11,927 nt of DNA from Phycisphaerales bacterium (GCA_028288775.1 JAQGHP010000676.1:1-11927), one strand, 5' to 3'; counted from the stretch's first letter, positions 1 through 8,077 are shown. Made by a program: numbers and translations. The notes: generated by a model not told the origin, from the sequence alone.

Positions 1-1
1 C

Positions 2-3000
2 GTCATCACGCACGTGTACGCGAACGCCGGCCCCGAAACTATCACCGCCACCGTCACCGACCCGACCAACCCCGCGCCCAACGGCTTCAAGAATGTCGGT
101 ACCCTTGCCATCACGGTAAACCCGCCCCCCACCGTCCCCCTCACCGGCAGCGCTGCGGCCAACCTCAATGGCATTTACACCCTGACGGTCAACCCAGCAA
201 ACGACCCGTTCCAGTCCCCTACCAATTATCTCATCCACTGGGGCGATGGCTCGACGACTTCGCTCCTGGCACCCTCGACCGTCAACCACGTATTCACCGC
301 CTCCGGCGCAGACAACATCACCGTCGATCTCACCGACGGCACCGGGACCTTCCTGAGTGCCGGCTCGCTGCCGATTACGGTGGGCGCCGGCCCGACGGTT
401 GCCGTCAGCGGCAACCCCGTCGCCAACGCGGGCGGCATCTACACGTTGAACTTCGGCACGGCCAGTGATCCCGGCGGTGTCGTAAGCGGGTATAGCGTTC
501 ATTGGGGCGATGGCACGACCAGCCCCGTCGCCGCGGGCAGTGCCACTACCACGCACACCTACTCGGCGCTGGGCGCAAAGACGATCAGCATTGATCTCAC
601 CGATGGCACCGGCACGTACAGTGGCGCGGGTGGAATGTCGATTACTGTCAGCAATCCGTCGGTCCCGCTCTCCGGCAAGTCCGTCACGGTTCAAGGCATC
701 ACTTACGTGCTGACCGTGAACCCGGCTACGGACCTGGGCGGAACGCCAAGCGGATACCTCGTGCATTGGGGCGACGGCAGCACCACGCCGCTGGCGTCCT
801 CCGGCCCCACCAGCCACGCCTACGCCTCGGCGGGCAATTACCTCATTACCACTGACCTCACCGATTCCACCGGCACCTTCGCCGGTGCTGGCTCGATGGC
901 CCTCACCGTCAGCACCACTCCGACCCTGAGCATCACCGGTTCAGGCAACACTAATGTCGGGGTGGCGTACACCCTCAACCTCGGGCCGGTGAATGATCCA
1001 GTGGGCACCGTCAGTAGCTACCTCATTCACTGGGGCGACGGAACCACTACGCCCGTCACAGCCAAGACCCCCACCGCCGGCGACGGCCCGGTCACCCACT
1101 CGTACGCAACCACCGGTCCCAAGGCCAGCACCGTCGATCTGACCGACAACACCGGCACCTTCGCCTCGGCCGGCTCGATGAACGTGACGGTCAACTCCGG
1201 CCCGACCGTCGCGCTGAGCAAGAACGGCCCCGCGGTCGTCGGCTCGCCATTCACACTGACCGTCGGCCCGGCGAACGATCCCGGCCAGGTCGTCAGCGGT
1301 TATCTCATCCATTGGGGCGACGGGTCGACCAGCCCGCTCGCCGCCGCCGGAAACATCGCCCACACCTATGCCAGCGCCGGCCCGGCGAACATTACGGTGG
1401 ACCTCACCGACGGCACCGGCACGTTCCTCGCCGCGGGCTCGCTCGCCGTTACGATCAACCCGATCCCGACCGTCGTACTCACCGGCAATGCCTTCGCAAA
1501 CGCCACGGGCGTTTACAAACTGAACTTCGGAACGGCCACTGACGCCAACGGCCCCGTCACCGGCTACGTGGTGAATTGGGGCGACGGGTCGGCAGCGCAG
1601 ACCTTCGCCGCCAGCGCCACCTCCGCCACGCACACCTATGCCAGCGCCGGGTCGGCCAAGATTACCACCTCAATCACCGATGCCACCGGCACCTATTCCA
1701 ACGCCGGCAGCCTGAATGTCACGATCAGTCCGAAGCCCACGCTTGCGCTCAGCGGAAACTCCACGACGCCAGCCTCCGCGACTTACACCGTGAACTTCGG
1801 CACGGTGAGCGACCCGGGCTACAGCCCGACCGGTTACACGATTCATTGGGGCGACGGCTCCGCCGCCCAGGCCCTCCCCGCGGGGACGACCAAGGCCACG
1901 CACGCCTACACAACGGCCGGCCCGGCGAACATCACGGTCGATCTCACCGACGCCACCGGCACCTACCTCGCCGCCGGCACGCTGGGCGTCACCGTTAACG
2001 CAACCCCGACGGACGCCCCCACCGGCAACGCCTTCGCCAACGCGGGCGGCACCTATACCTTGAGCTTCGGCACCGCAACCGACGCCAACGGCCCCGTCAC
2101 CGGCTACGTCGTAAATTGGGGCGACGGGTCGGCGGCGCAGACGTTTGCCGCCTCCGCTCTCACCGCCACGCACACGTTCGGCACGCCCGGCAAGGTCACG
2201 ATCGGCGTCGGCATCTCCGATGCGACCGGAACCTACCCAAGCGCCGGCAGCCTCGCTGTCACGGTCAGCCCCGCCCCCACGCTCGCACTCTCCGGCAACG
2301 CCTCAGTCAATCCCGGCGCCCTCTACACGCTGACCTTCGGCGCGCTGACCGACCCCGGCTACGCCGCCACGGGCTACGTGATTCACTGGGGCGACGGGTC
2401 GGCGGCGCAGAACGTCGCCGCCGGCGCTACCGGCGCCACGCACAATTACGCCAATCCCGGACCGCAGAAAATCACCGTGGACGTTGCCGATGCCACTGGA
2501 ACGTATCTTGCGGCCGGGACGCTGTCGCTGAATGTCAACTCCGCCCCCACTGTGGTGCTGAGCGGAAATGCGTTCGCCAACGCCGGCGGCACCTACACGC
2601 TGACCTTTGGCACAGCCACCGATGCCAATGGCCCCGTCACTGGATACACCATCAACTGGGGTGACGGTTCCGCGCCCCAGGCCTTCCCGGCTGCGACCTT
2701 AACTGCCGTTCACACTTACACCACGCCCGGCAAGGTGAGCATAGTCGCGTCGATCATCGACGGCACCGGTACCTACGCCAACGCGGGCAATCTATCCGTC
2801 ACCGTCAGCCCCGCCCCCACCATCGCGCTCAGCGGGAATCCCAGTGTAAATCCCGGTTCGCCATACACGCTCACTCTGGGCGCAGTGACCGATCCCGGGC
2901 ACACGGCGACCGGTTACATCATCCACTGGGGTGATGGCTCCGTCGCCCAATCCGTGGCCGCGGGAACGACGACGGCAACCCATTCCTACGCCGCCGCCGG

Positions 3001-6000
3001 CCCCGAAAAGATCACGGTGGATGTCACGGACGCGACGGGCACTTACGCCGCCGCGGGATCCCTTTCCGTCAATGTCGTCTCCGCCCCCACGGTCACGCTG
3101 ACCGGCAAAGCCTTCGCCAACGCGGGCGGCGTCTACACACTCACTTTCGGCACGGCGACCGACTCCAACGGCCCCGTCACCAGCTTCAGCGTCAACTGGG
3201 GCGACGGATCTGCCCTGCAAACTTTCCCGGGCGCCACGACGACCGCCGCCCACACGTTCGCCACTGCGGGGAAGGCGACCATCACCGCCGCCATCATCGA
3301 CGGCACCGGCACCTATGCGAATGCCGGTACCCTGCCCGTCACGATTAGCCCCGCCCCGACCATCGCACTCAGCGGAAAATCCACCACCAATCCCGGTGCG
3401 GTTTACACGCTGACCTTGGGCGCCGTGACCGACCCGGGCTACTCCGCGACGGGATACATCATCCACTGGGGCGACGGCTCCGCCGCGCAATCCGTCGCGG
3501 CGGGCACCGCCAGCGCCACCCATACGTACTCCAGCATCGGCACTCCAAAAATCACCGTGGATCTGTCCGACGCCACAGGCACCTATGCCGCTGCGGGAAC
3601 CCTTTCACTTAATGTTGCCGCCACTCCCACCGTCGTCCTCACCGGCAACGCCTTCGCCAATGCTTCCGGCACGTACACGCTGAACTTCGGTGCCGCAAAC
3701 GACGCGAACGGGCCCGTGACGGGATACACCATCAACTGGGGCGATGGCTCGGCAGTGCAGTCTCTTCCCGCGACCGCACTGACCGCCACCCACACCTACG
3801 CCGCTCCGGGCAAAGTGACAGTCTCCGCCGCCATCACCGATGCCACGGGTAGCTACGCCAATGCCGGCAGCCTGCCGGTTACCATTAGCCCTGCCCCGAA
3901 CATCGCACTCAGTGGGAAAGCCGCGACCAACCCCGGTGCCGTTTACACGCTGACCTTTGGAACGGTGACCGACCCGGGCTACCTCCCGACGGGATACATC
4001 ATCCACTGGGGCGACGGGTCGGCGGCGCAATCCATCGCGGCGGGCACCGCCAGCGCCACGCATACTTACGCCGGCGTCAGCACTCCGAAAATCACCGTGG
4101 ATATTTCTGACGCCACCGGCACATACCTGGCCGCTGGCAGTCTTTCGCTCAATGTCGTATCGACACCCACGGTCGCCCTAACCGGTAACGCATTCGCCAA
4201 TGCGGGCGGCAGCTACGCCCTCGCTTTCGGCTCGGCGACCGACGCGAACGGCCCGGTGACGGGTTACCTTGTGAACTGGGGCGACGGCACGCCGCAGCAA
4301 TCTTTCCCCGCAACCACCACGGTTGCCACGCACACTTTCGTCGCCGCAGGCAAGGTGACGATCTCGGCTTCGATCACCGATGCCACGGGCACCTACGCCA
4401 ACGCCGGCAGCCTGGCAGTGACGGTTGACTCGGCGCCGGCCGTCGTTCTTAGCGGAATTGCCACCGCCAACGCGGGCGGCCTCTATACCCTGAAGTTTGG
4501 CACGGTGACCGACCCGGGCTATTCCGCCACGGGCTACGTGGTGCATTGGGGCGACGGCTCCGCCGCCCAATCTGTCGCCGCAGGCACGGCCAGCGTCACG
4601 CACAAATACGCCAGCGCCGCGCCGGTAAAGATCACCGCCGACCTTTCCGACGCCACCGGCACTTACCTCGCCGCGGGATCGCTCAACGTCACGGTCAATC
4701 CCGCGCCCACGGTCGCACTCAGCGGGCCTTCGACCGCGAGCACCGGCGGCAGCTACGCCCTCACAATCGGCGCTGCGAATGACCCGGGCTACGCGGTTGC
4801 CAATTACACGATTCACTGGGGTGACGGCTCGGCTGCTCAGGTCGTCGCCGCCGGCACGACCTCCGCGACCCATATCTACTCCGCCGTTGGCCCCGCGAAG
4901 ATCACGGTCGATCTCACAGACCCCACCGGCACCTACCTCGCCGCCGGGTCGTTGCCGATTACGGTGGTCACGTCCGCCGCCCCGAGTATTGCACTCGGCG
5001 GCAACGCCAACGCCAATGCGGGCGGCGTTTACACGCTCAACCTCGGCACGGTCACCGATCCGGGTCAGACCCCGACCGCCCTTCTCATTCACTGGGGCGA
5101 CGGGTCGGCGGTGCAATCGGTGGCAGTGGGCACGACGAGCGTCACCCATAAATATGCGAGCCCCCTGGCGGCCAAGATTGTCGCCGACATCACCGACGCC
5201 GGCGGCACCCGCGCCGGGGCGGGATCGCTCAATCTCACGGTAAACCCGCCGCCGACAATCGTCCTGACCGGTAACGCCAACGCGACGGCAGGCGGGACCT
5301 ATTCGTTCACGCTCGGGAAAGTGACCGACCCGGGCTACACTGCAACCGGCTTCATCGTGCATTTCGGCGACGGGTCGGCGGCAGTCGCCTACCCCGCGGG
5401 CACCACCGTCGTTACCCACAAATACGCCAGCCCGCTCGCCGCCAAGATTACCGTGGACCTCACGGACGCCACGGGCACGTACCTTGCCGCGGGATCGCTT
5501 AGCCTCACGGTGAACCCGACTCCGACGATTGTTCTCAGCGGCGTCAGTACCGTGAACACCGGCACGCCGTTCACACTTACGCTCGGGAAGGTCACCGATC
5601 CGGGTCAGACCGTCACAGGCTACATTGTTCACTGGGGCGACGGCGCGACCACATCGCTTGGGGCTACTGCCACCTCCGCTGTCCACACCTATACCGGGGC
5701 AGGGTTCGGGAACGTGAAGGTGGACATTATCGACACCGCCGGCACCTGGCTGACGGCGGGCAAGCTCGGGTTGACCGTCACCACGCCCGTGGCCTCGGGG
5801 GCGAAGGTGGTCGGGCGCTATGTTTACTACAACAACAGCGCATTCGACGGAAACACCACCGCCGCCACGACGGGCGACTTCGCGGCCATCGCCACTGATA
5901 AACAGGCGCTGCTACCCGGGCAGACGGCCACGTTCGCCAACTACACCAGCTTCACGAAAGGGATCAACGGGATCATGGTGGACATGACCGGTCTGCCCGC

Positions 6001-6457
6001 CGGCGTCGTGCTCACCGCCGCCGACTTCACCTTCCGCACCGGCCTCGGCGGAACTCCGGGCACTTGGGGCCTGGCCCCCGCCCCGGCGAGCATCGTGATC
6101 TTCCGCGGCGCGGGCGTCGGCGGCGCGGACCGCGTTGCCCTGACTTGGGCGGATGGGTCAATCGTGGGCAAATGGCTGCAGGTAAGCGTCCTGGCGACCG
6201 CCCGCACGGGGCTCACTGCCGCGGACGTCTTCTACTTCGGCAATGCCCCCGGCGCGACCGGCACGACGACCGCCGATCCCATGGTTACCGCCGCAGACGG
6301 AAATGCCGTGCTCCCCCAGGAGAGTTCCAACAAAGTGGCGATCGCCAACGCCTTCGATTTCAACCGCGACGGCTACGTCAACTCGCTCGATTACAATGCT
6401 TCGGAAATGTCGCAGACGACCGCGGCAACCGCCCTGCAACTTTCCATCAAGGCTTAA
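2..6457 (+). CDS. Giant PKD-repeat surface/secreted protein, 3' part (5' end outside window)
   Basis: The frame is open from base 2 and the first residues (V-I-T-H-V-Y-A-N-A-G-P) are already mid-repeat, so the true start and any signal peptide lie upstream; the GTG at 14 is not a credible start. About 2,151 residues are visible. They form 21 complete repeats of about 88-94 residues plus one partial. Each carries a (H/N)-W-G-D-G turn, a T-H-x-Y/F strand and a D-x-T-D-x-T-G-T-Y segment, which matches the PKD-like beta-sandwich family (W-D-F-G-D-G type). One repeat near base 5360 has H-F-G-D-G instead. From about residue 1934 the repeats give way to a different cassette beginning V-V-G-R-Y-V-Y-Y, ending near the C-terminus with a dockerin/EF-hand-like loop at 6356-6391 (Asp, Asn, Asp and final Asp at loop positions 1, 3, 5 and 12). 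PKD arrays usually serve as extracellular spacers or adhesion modules, so an exported, possibly cell-surface role is inferred. No catalytic domain is visible. A strong hairpin follows the stop by 8 bases. Confidence 0.9.
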   Translation, partial: VITHVYANAGPETITATVTDPTNPAPNGFKNVGTLAITVNPPPTVPLTGSAAANLNGIYTLTVNPANDPFQSPTNYLIHWGDGSTTSLLAPSTVNHVFTASGADNITVDLTDGTGTFLSAGSLPITVGAGPTVAVSGNPVANAGGIYTLNFGTASDPGGVVSGYSVHWGDGTTSPVAAGSATTTHTYSALGAKTISIDLTDGTGTYSGAGGMSITVSNPSVPLSGKSVTVQGITYVLTVNPATDLGGTPSGYLVHWGDGSTTPLASSGPTSHAYASAGNYLITTDLTDSTGTFAGAGSMALTVSTTPTLSITGSGNTNVGVAYTLNLGPVNDPVGTVSSYLIHWGDGTTTPVTAKTPTAGDGPVTHSYATTGPKASTVDLTDNTGTFASAGSMNVTVNSGPTVALSKNGPAVVGSPFTLTVGPANDPGQVVSGYLIHWGDGSTSPLAAAGNIAHTYASAGPANITVDLTDGTGTFLAAGSLAVTINPIPTVVLTGNAFANATGVYKLNFGTATDANGPVTGYVVNWGDGSAAQTFAASATSATHTYASAGSAKITTSITDATGTYSNAGSLNVTISPKPTLALSGNSTTPASATYTVNFGTVSDPGYSPTGYTIHWGDGSAAQALPAGTTKATHAYTTAGPANITVDLTDATGTYLAAGTLGVTVNATPTDAPTGNAFANAGGTYTLSFGTATDANGPVTGYVVNWGDGSAAQTFAASALTATHTFGTPGKVTIGVGISDATGTYPSAGSLAVTVSPAPTLALSGNASVNPGALYTLTFGALTDPGYAATGYVIHWGDGSAAQNVAAGATGATHNYANPGPQKITVDVADATGTYLAAGTLSLNVNSAPTVVLSGNAFANAGGTYTLTFGTATDANGPVTGYTINWGDGSAPQAFPAATLTAVHTYTTPGKVSIVASIIDGTGTYANAGNLSVTVSPAPTIALSGNPSVNPGSPYTLTLGAVTDPGHTATGYIIHWGDGSVAQSVAAGTTTATHSYAAAGPEKITVDVTDATGTYAAAGSLSVNVVSAPTVTLTGKAFANAGGVYTLTFGTATDSNGPVTSFSVNWGDGSALQTFPGATTTAAHTFATAGKATITAAIIDGTGTYANAGTLPVTISPAPTIALSGKSTTNPGAVYTLTLGAVTDPGYSATGYIIHWGDGSAAQSVAAGTASATHTYSSIGTPKITVDLSDATGTYAAAGTLSLNVAATPTVVLTGNAFANASGTYTLNFGAANDANGPVTGYTINWGDGSAVQSLPATALTATHTYAAPGKVTVSAAITDATGSYANAGSLPVTISPAPNIALSGKAATNPGAVYTLTFGTVTDPGYLPTGYIIHWGDGSAAQSIAAGTASATHTYAGVSTPKITVDISDATGTYLAAGSLSLNVVSTPTVALTGNAFANAGGSYALAFGSATDANGPVTGYLVNWGDGTPQQSFPATTTVATHTFVAAGKVTISASITDATGTYANAGSLAVTVDSAPAVVLSGIATANAGGLYTLKFGTVTDPGYSATGYVVHWGDGSAAQSVAAGTASVTHKYASAAPVKITADLSDATGTYLAAGSLNVTVNPAPTVALSGPSTASTGGSYALTIGAANDPGYAVANYTIHWGDGSAAQVVAAGTTSATHIYSAVGPAKITVDLTDPTGTYLAAGSLPITVVTSAAPSIALGGNANANAGGVYTLNLGTVTDPGQTPTALLIHWGDGSAVQSVAVGTTSVTHKYASPLAAKIVADITDAGGTRAGAGSLNLTVNPPPTIVLTGNANATAGGTYSFTLGKVTDPGYTATGFIVHFGDGSAAVAYPAGTTVVTHKYASPLAAKITVDLTDATGTYLAAGSLSLTVNPTPTIVLSGVSTVNTGTPFTLTLGKVTDPGQTVTGYIVHWGDGATTSLGATATSAVHTYTGAGFGNVKVDIIDTAGTWLTAGKLGLTVTTPVASGAKVVGRYVYYNNSAFDGNTTAATTGDFAAIATDKQALLPGQTATFANYTSFTKGINGIMVDMTGLPAGVVLTAADFTFRTGLGGTPGTWGLAPAPASIVIFRGAGVGGADRVALTWADGSIVGKWLQVSVLATARTGLTAADVFYFGNAPGATGTTTADPMVTAADGNAVLPQESSNKVAIANAFDFNRDGYVNSLDYNASEMSQTTAATALQLSIKA
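1441..4680 (+). repeat. Six tandem 540-bp two-domain (A-B) PKD units
   Basis: Inside the giant gene, two repeat subtypes alternate. Type A has G-N-A-F-A-N (G-K-A-F-A-N once), D-x-N-G-P-V-T and an N-W-G-D-G turn. Type B has T-D-P-G-(Y/H) and an H-W-G-D-G turn. The A-type turn codons begin at 1574, 2114, 2654, 3194, 3734 and 4274, and the B-type ones at 1844, 2384, 2924, 3464, 4004 and 4544: every step is exactly 270 bp and every A-B pair exactly 540 bp, with no indel. Copies differ at many synonymous and some non-synonymous sites, so this is not a fresh duplication. Expansion by unequal recombination of a dimer is inferred. Confidence 0.9.
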
Positions 6458-6465
6458 GCAACGAT

Positions 6466-6495
6466 GTGGGCCGGCGGCGCTGGGCGCCGGCCCAC
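6466..6495 (+). terminator. Stem-loop terminator candidate of the PKD-repeat gene
   Basis: Perfect 11-bp inverted repeat: arms 6466-6476 (GTGGGCCGGCG) and 6485-6495 (CGCCGGCCCAC), with an 8-base loop, starting 8 bases after the stop codon. Its position and strength fit transcription termination or 3'-end protection. There is no T-run after the stem on either strand, so a classical intrinsic terminator is not shown. Confidence 0.55.
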
Positions 6496-6614
6496 GCCCG
6501 AAGTCGAGCCGACCAAAAACAGCAAATTGAAGAGCAAAAGTGGGTAGGTGGACCTGCCTCGGGCGCGCATCGGCAGTCGGGGCTCTCTCTTCATTCTCGG
6601 GAGCGATTCGTACT

Positions 6615-6666
6615 TTGTGGTGCAGGCTTTCAGCCTGCAATGGCAGCCTGAAAGGCTGCACCACAA
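6615..6666. repeat. REP-like double-palindrome element
   Basis: Arms 6615-6638 and 6643-6666 are complementary at 22 of 24 positions around a 4-base loop. Each arm is itself a short palindrome: 6621-6639 has an 8-bp stem with a TTC loop and 6643-6659 a 7-bp stem with a GAA loop. The sequence can therefore form one long hairpin or two small ones. This resembles repetitive extragenic palindromes or small non-autonomous elements. It lies between the convergent PKD and metF genes and could also act in 3'-end formation. Copy number elsewhere in the genome cannot be seen here. Confidence 0.6.
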
Positions 6667-6671
6667 TCGTA

Positions 6672-6687
6672 TGATCGCGCACGATCA
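6672..6687 (-). terminator. Small hairpin downstream of metF
   Basis: Perfect 6-bp stem (TGATCG / CGATCA) with a 4-base loop, about 50 bases past the metF stop and 5 bases from the REP-like element. It has no T-run. It is a weak candidate for a metF 3'-end structure and could equally be chance. Confidence 0.25.
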
Positions 6688-6738
6688 CTTAGCGTCATTG
6701 GGAAGTCCCCCCACAAGTAATTGCACTAGGACGCTACA

Positions 6739-7614
6739 TCACGCCGCGTGCGGCGGATTCAGCGCCTTGCAAATCTGCACCGTCGCCTTGCTCTTGTTGA
6801 GCGTGTAGAAGTGAAGGCCGTCCACGCCGTTGGCCAAAAGATCCTGGCACTGCCGGGTGGCGTGCTCCACGCCCGCGGCGTACACCGCCTCGGGGTCTCC
6901 TTCCATCGCCTCCAGACGCACCAGCAGCGGCTGTGGAATCTTCGCACCGCACATCGAAATGAATCGCTTGATCTGCGCCACGTTCAGACTCGGCATGATG
7001 CCGGCGACGATCGGCGCCTTGATGCCCATCTCCCTCGCCGCGTCGCGGAAGCGGTAGAACTCGACGTTGTCAAAGAAAAGCTGAGTGATGACGAAGCACC
7101 CGCCGTTGTCCACCTTGCGCTTGAGGTGCTCGAGGTCGCGCGTCTTATTGAGGCACTGGGGGTGCCCTTCCGGGTACCCGGCGACCCCGATGCAGAACGG
7201 GTGCCGCTCGCGGACGAACCGGACGAGCTGGTCGGCATAGGCGAAGCCGCCCTCGGTCGCGACGAACTGGCTCTGCCCGGCGGGCGGATCACCACGGAGG
7301 GCGAGGACGTTGCGGATTCCCGAATTCCACAGCTCGTCGAGAATGCCGCCGATCTCGTCGGCAGTGTGCCCGACACAGGTGAGGTGCGCCATCGACCGGA
7401 TCTTCAGTTCGTTCTGAATCCGCCCGACCAGCTCGACCGTCTTCTGCCGGGTGCTGCCTCCGGCACCGTACGTCACGGAAACGTACGTGGGGTTGATCGC
7501 GTGCAGCTCGTTGATCGCCTGATAAAGCTGCGCAAAGCCCGCGTCGCTCTTGGGTGGAAAGAACTCGAACGAAACGGCAGGTTTTCCCAATCCGATGATC
7601 TCGTCGATCCGCAT
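6739..7614 (-). CDS. metF: 5,10-methylenetetrahydrofolate reductase (MetF)
   Basis: A 291-residue protein, the usual length of bacterial MetF. It is an FAD-dependent cytosolic enzyme that reduces 5,10-methylene-THF to 5-methyl-THF, the methyl donor for methionine synthesis. Visible family motifs on the TIM-barrel scaffold are S-F-E-F-F-P-P at residues 15-21, with the catalytic Glu at 17; Y-V-S-V-T-Y-G-A-G-G-S at 44-54; A-L-R-G-D-P-P at 105-111, with the flavin-interacting Asp at 109; and I-T-Q-L-F-F-D at 176-182, with the substrate-binding Gln at 178. The ATG at 7612-7614 is preceded by GGGA at 5-base spacing, a modest ribosome-binding site. The gene is convergent with the PKD gene and divergent from parD. 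The leader is only about 40 bases, too short for a SAM riboswitch. No other methionine gene is adjacent. Confidence 0.96.
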   Translation of the reverse strand: MRIDEIIGLGKPAVSFEFFPPKSDAGFAQLYQAINELHAINPTYVSVTYGAGGSTRQKTVELVGRIQNELKIRSMAHLTCVGHTADEIGGILDELWNSGIRNVLALRGDPPAGQSQFVATEGGFAYADQLVRFVRERHPFCIGVAGYPEGHPQCLNKTRDLEHLKRKVDNGGCFVITQLFFDNVEFYRFRDAAREMGIKAPIVAGIMPSLNVAQIKRFISMCGAKIPQPLLVRLEAMEGDPEAVYAAGVEHATRQCQDLLANGVDGLHFYTLNKSKATVQICKALNPPHAA

Positions 7615-7661
7615 GCGATTCCCGGTAAAACTGGAAGACCCCGGTCCAAACGGGGGTCATC

Positions 7662-7689
7662 ATTATACGCAATATCGGCGGATTGGCAG
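7662..7689 (-). promoter_or_regulatory. metF promoter
   Basis: On the minus strand a perfect TATAAT (7667 to 7662) lies 16 bases after CTGCCA (7689 to 7684), which matches TTGACA at 4 of 6 positions. Transcription would start near 7655, about 40 bases before the metF ATG. An imperfect inverted repeat (GACCCC at 7637-7642 with GGGGTC at 7653-7658) sits over the predicted start point and could be an operator or a short leader hairpin. Confidence 0.6.
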
Positions 7690-7739
7690 GGCCACGGAGA
7701 ATCATCGAGGCATCACTTCCCCCGACATCACAAATCACT

Positions 7740-7760
7740 GGGTGTCACACATTGACACCC
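7740..7760. promoter_or_regulatory. Palindromic candidate operator upstream of parD
   Basis: Perfect inverted repeat with 8-bp arms GGGTGTCA (7740-7747) and TGACACCC (7753-7760) around a 5-base centre. It overlaps the candidate -35 hexamer (7752-7757). ParD-type ribbon-helix-helix antitoxins characteristically repress their own operon by binding such palindromes, so autoregulation is a reasonable inference. Binding itself is not shown. Confidence 0.6.
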
Positions 7761-7780
7761 TGCAAGATTCCGCATACGAT
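7752..7780 (+). promoter_or_regulatory. parD promoter, probably giving a leaderless mRNA
   Basis: Perfect TTGACA at 7752-7757, then 17 bases, then TACGAT at 7775-7780 (4 of 6 to TATAAT). A start point 7 bases past the -10 falls at 7787, the A of the parD ATG. No Shine-Dalgarno-like sequence precedes the ATG, which agrees with leaderless initiation. Confidence 0.6.
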
Positions 7781-7786
7781 TCGGTT

Positions 7787-8077
7787 ATGCCAGCCCGCAA
7801 TAGCCTTAATGTTTCGCTGACCCCGGAGCTTGAGAAGTTTATCGAGGGCCGCGTGTCCAGCGGCCGCTACCAGACGGCCAGTGAAGTCGTTCGCGAAGGG
7901 CTGCGCTTGCTCGAACTTCAGGAACGCGACCGCGATGAGGCTCATAAAGCCCTCAAATCCAAGTTGCGCAAAGCCGCAGATGAAGCCGATCGCGGCGAAC
8001 TAGCCGACGGCGAGGAATTTATTGAGAAACTGTTGGCGCGTCTGGGCGGGCGGGTCCATAAGCCCGACGCGGCATGA
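7787..8077 (+). CDS. parD: ParD-like antitoxin (ribbon-helix-helix, CopG/Arc fold)
   Basis: A 96-residue protein. The N-terminal N-V-S-L-T-P-E-L-E-K-F-I (residues 8-19), then S-G-R-Y-Q-T-A-S-E-V-V-R-E-G-L-R-L-L-E (about 25-43), is the signature of the short ParD/CC2985-type antitoxins. The first strand and two helices form the DNA-binding ribbon-helix-helix dimer; the charged helical C-terminal half (about 44-90) is the part that normally wraps the ParE toxin. The ATG at 7787 is chosen because the RHH begins directly after it; the open frame extends upstream, but those residues look unrelated and overlap the metF start. It overlaps the downstream parE remnant by ATGA, the usual translational coupling. 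Its own promoter and a palindromic operator lie directly upstream. With the toxin truncated, it may persist as an orphan autorepressor or anti-toxin against related ParE copies. Confidence 0.88.
   Translation: MPARNSLNVSLTPELEKFIEGRVSSGRYQTASEVVREGLRLLELQERDRDEAHKALKSKLRKAADEADRGELADGEEFIEKLLARLGGRVHKPDAA

Noticed and set aside
14..16. GTG at base 14 as the start of the PKD-repeat gene
   Set aside because: The frame is open to the window edge and the preceding codons already encode conserved repeat residues (V-I-T-H), so the gene begins upstream.
1441..4680. CRISPR array
   Set aside because: The regular 270/540-bp periodicity is protein-coding throughout, with diverged copies and no short identical repeats separated by unique spacers.
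4178..5686. 502-residue open frame on the minus strand inside the PKD array
   Set aside because: It mirrors the periodic, stop-poor G+C-rich repeats on the other strand, has Arg/Gly/Val-rich low-complexity composition and no recognisable family. The same applies to the antisense frames at 941-1633, 1670-2173, 2792-3523 and 3605-4063.
6548..6808. 86-residue plus-strand frame across the REP-like element
   Set aside because: It runs through the palindromic element and into the 3' end of metF on the other strand; no ribosome-binding site or family resemblance.
7615..7662. SAM or cobalamin riboswitch upstream of metF
   Set aside because: The predicted leader is only about 40 bases with one small stem, too short for these classes.
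6748..7755. 335-residue plus-strand frame over metF
   Set aside because: It lies antisense to a clear, motif-complete metF and encodes no recognisable domain; it is a codon-bias shadow.
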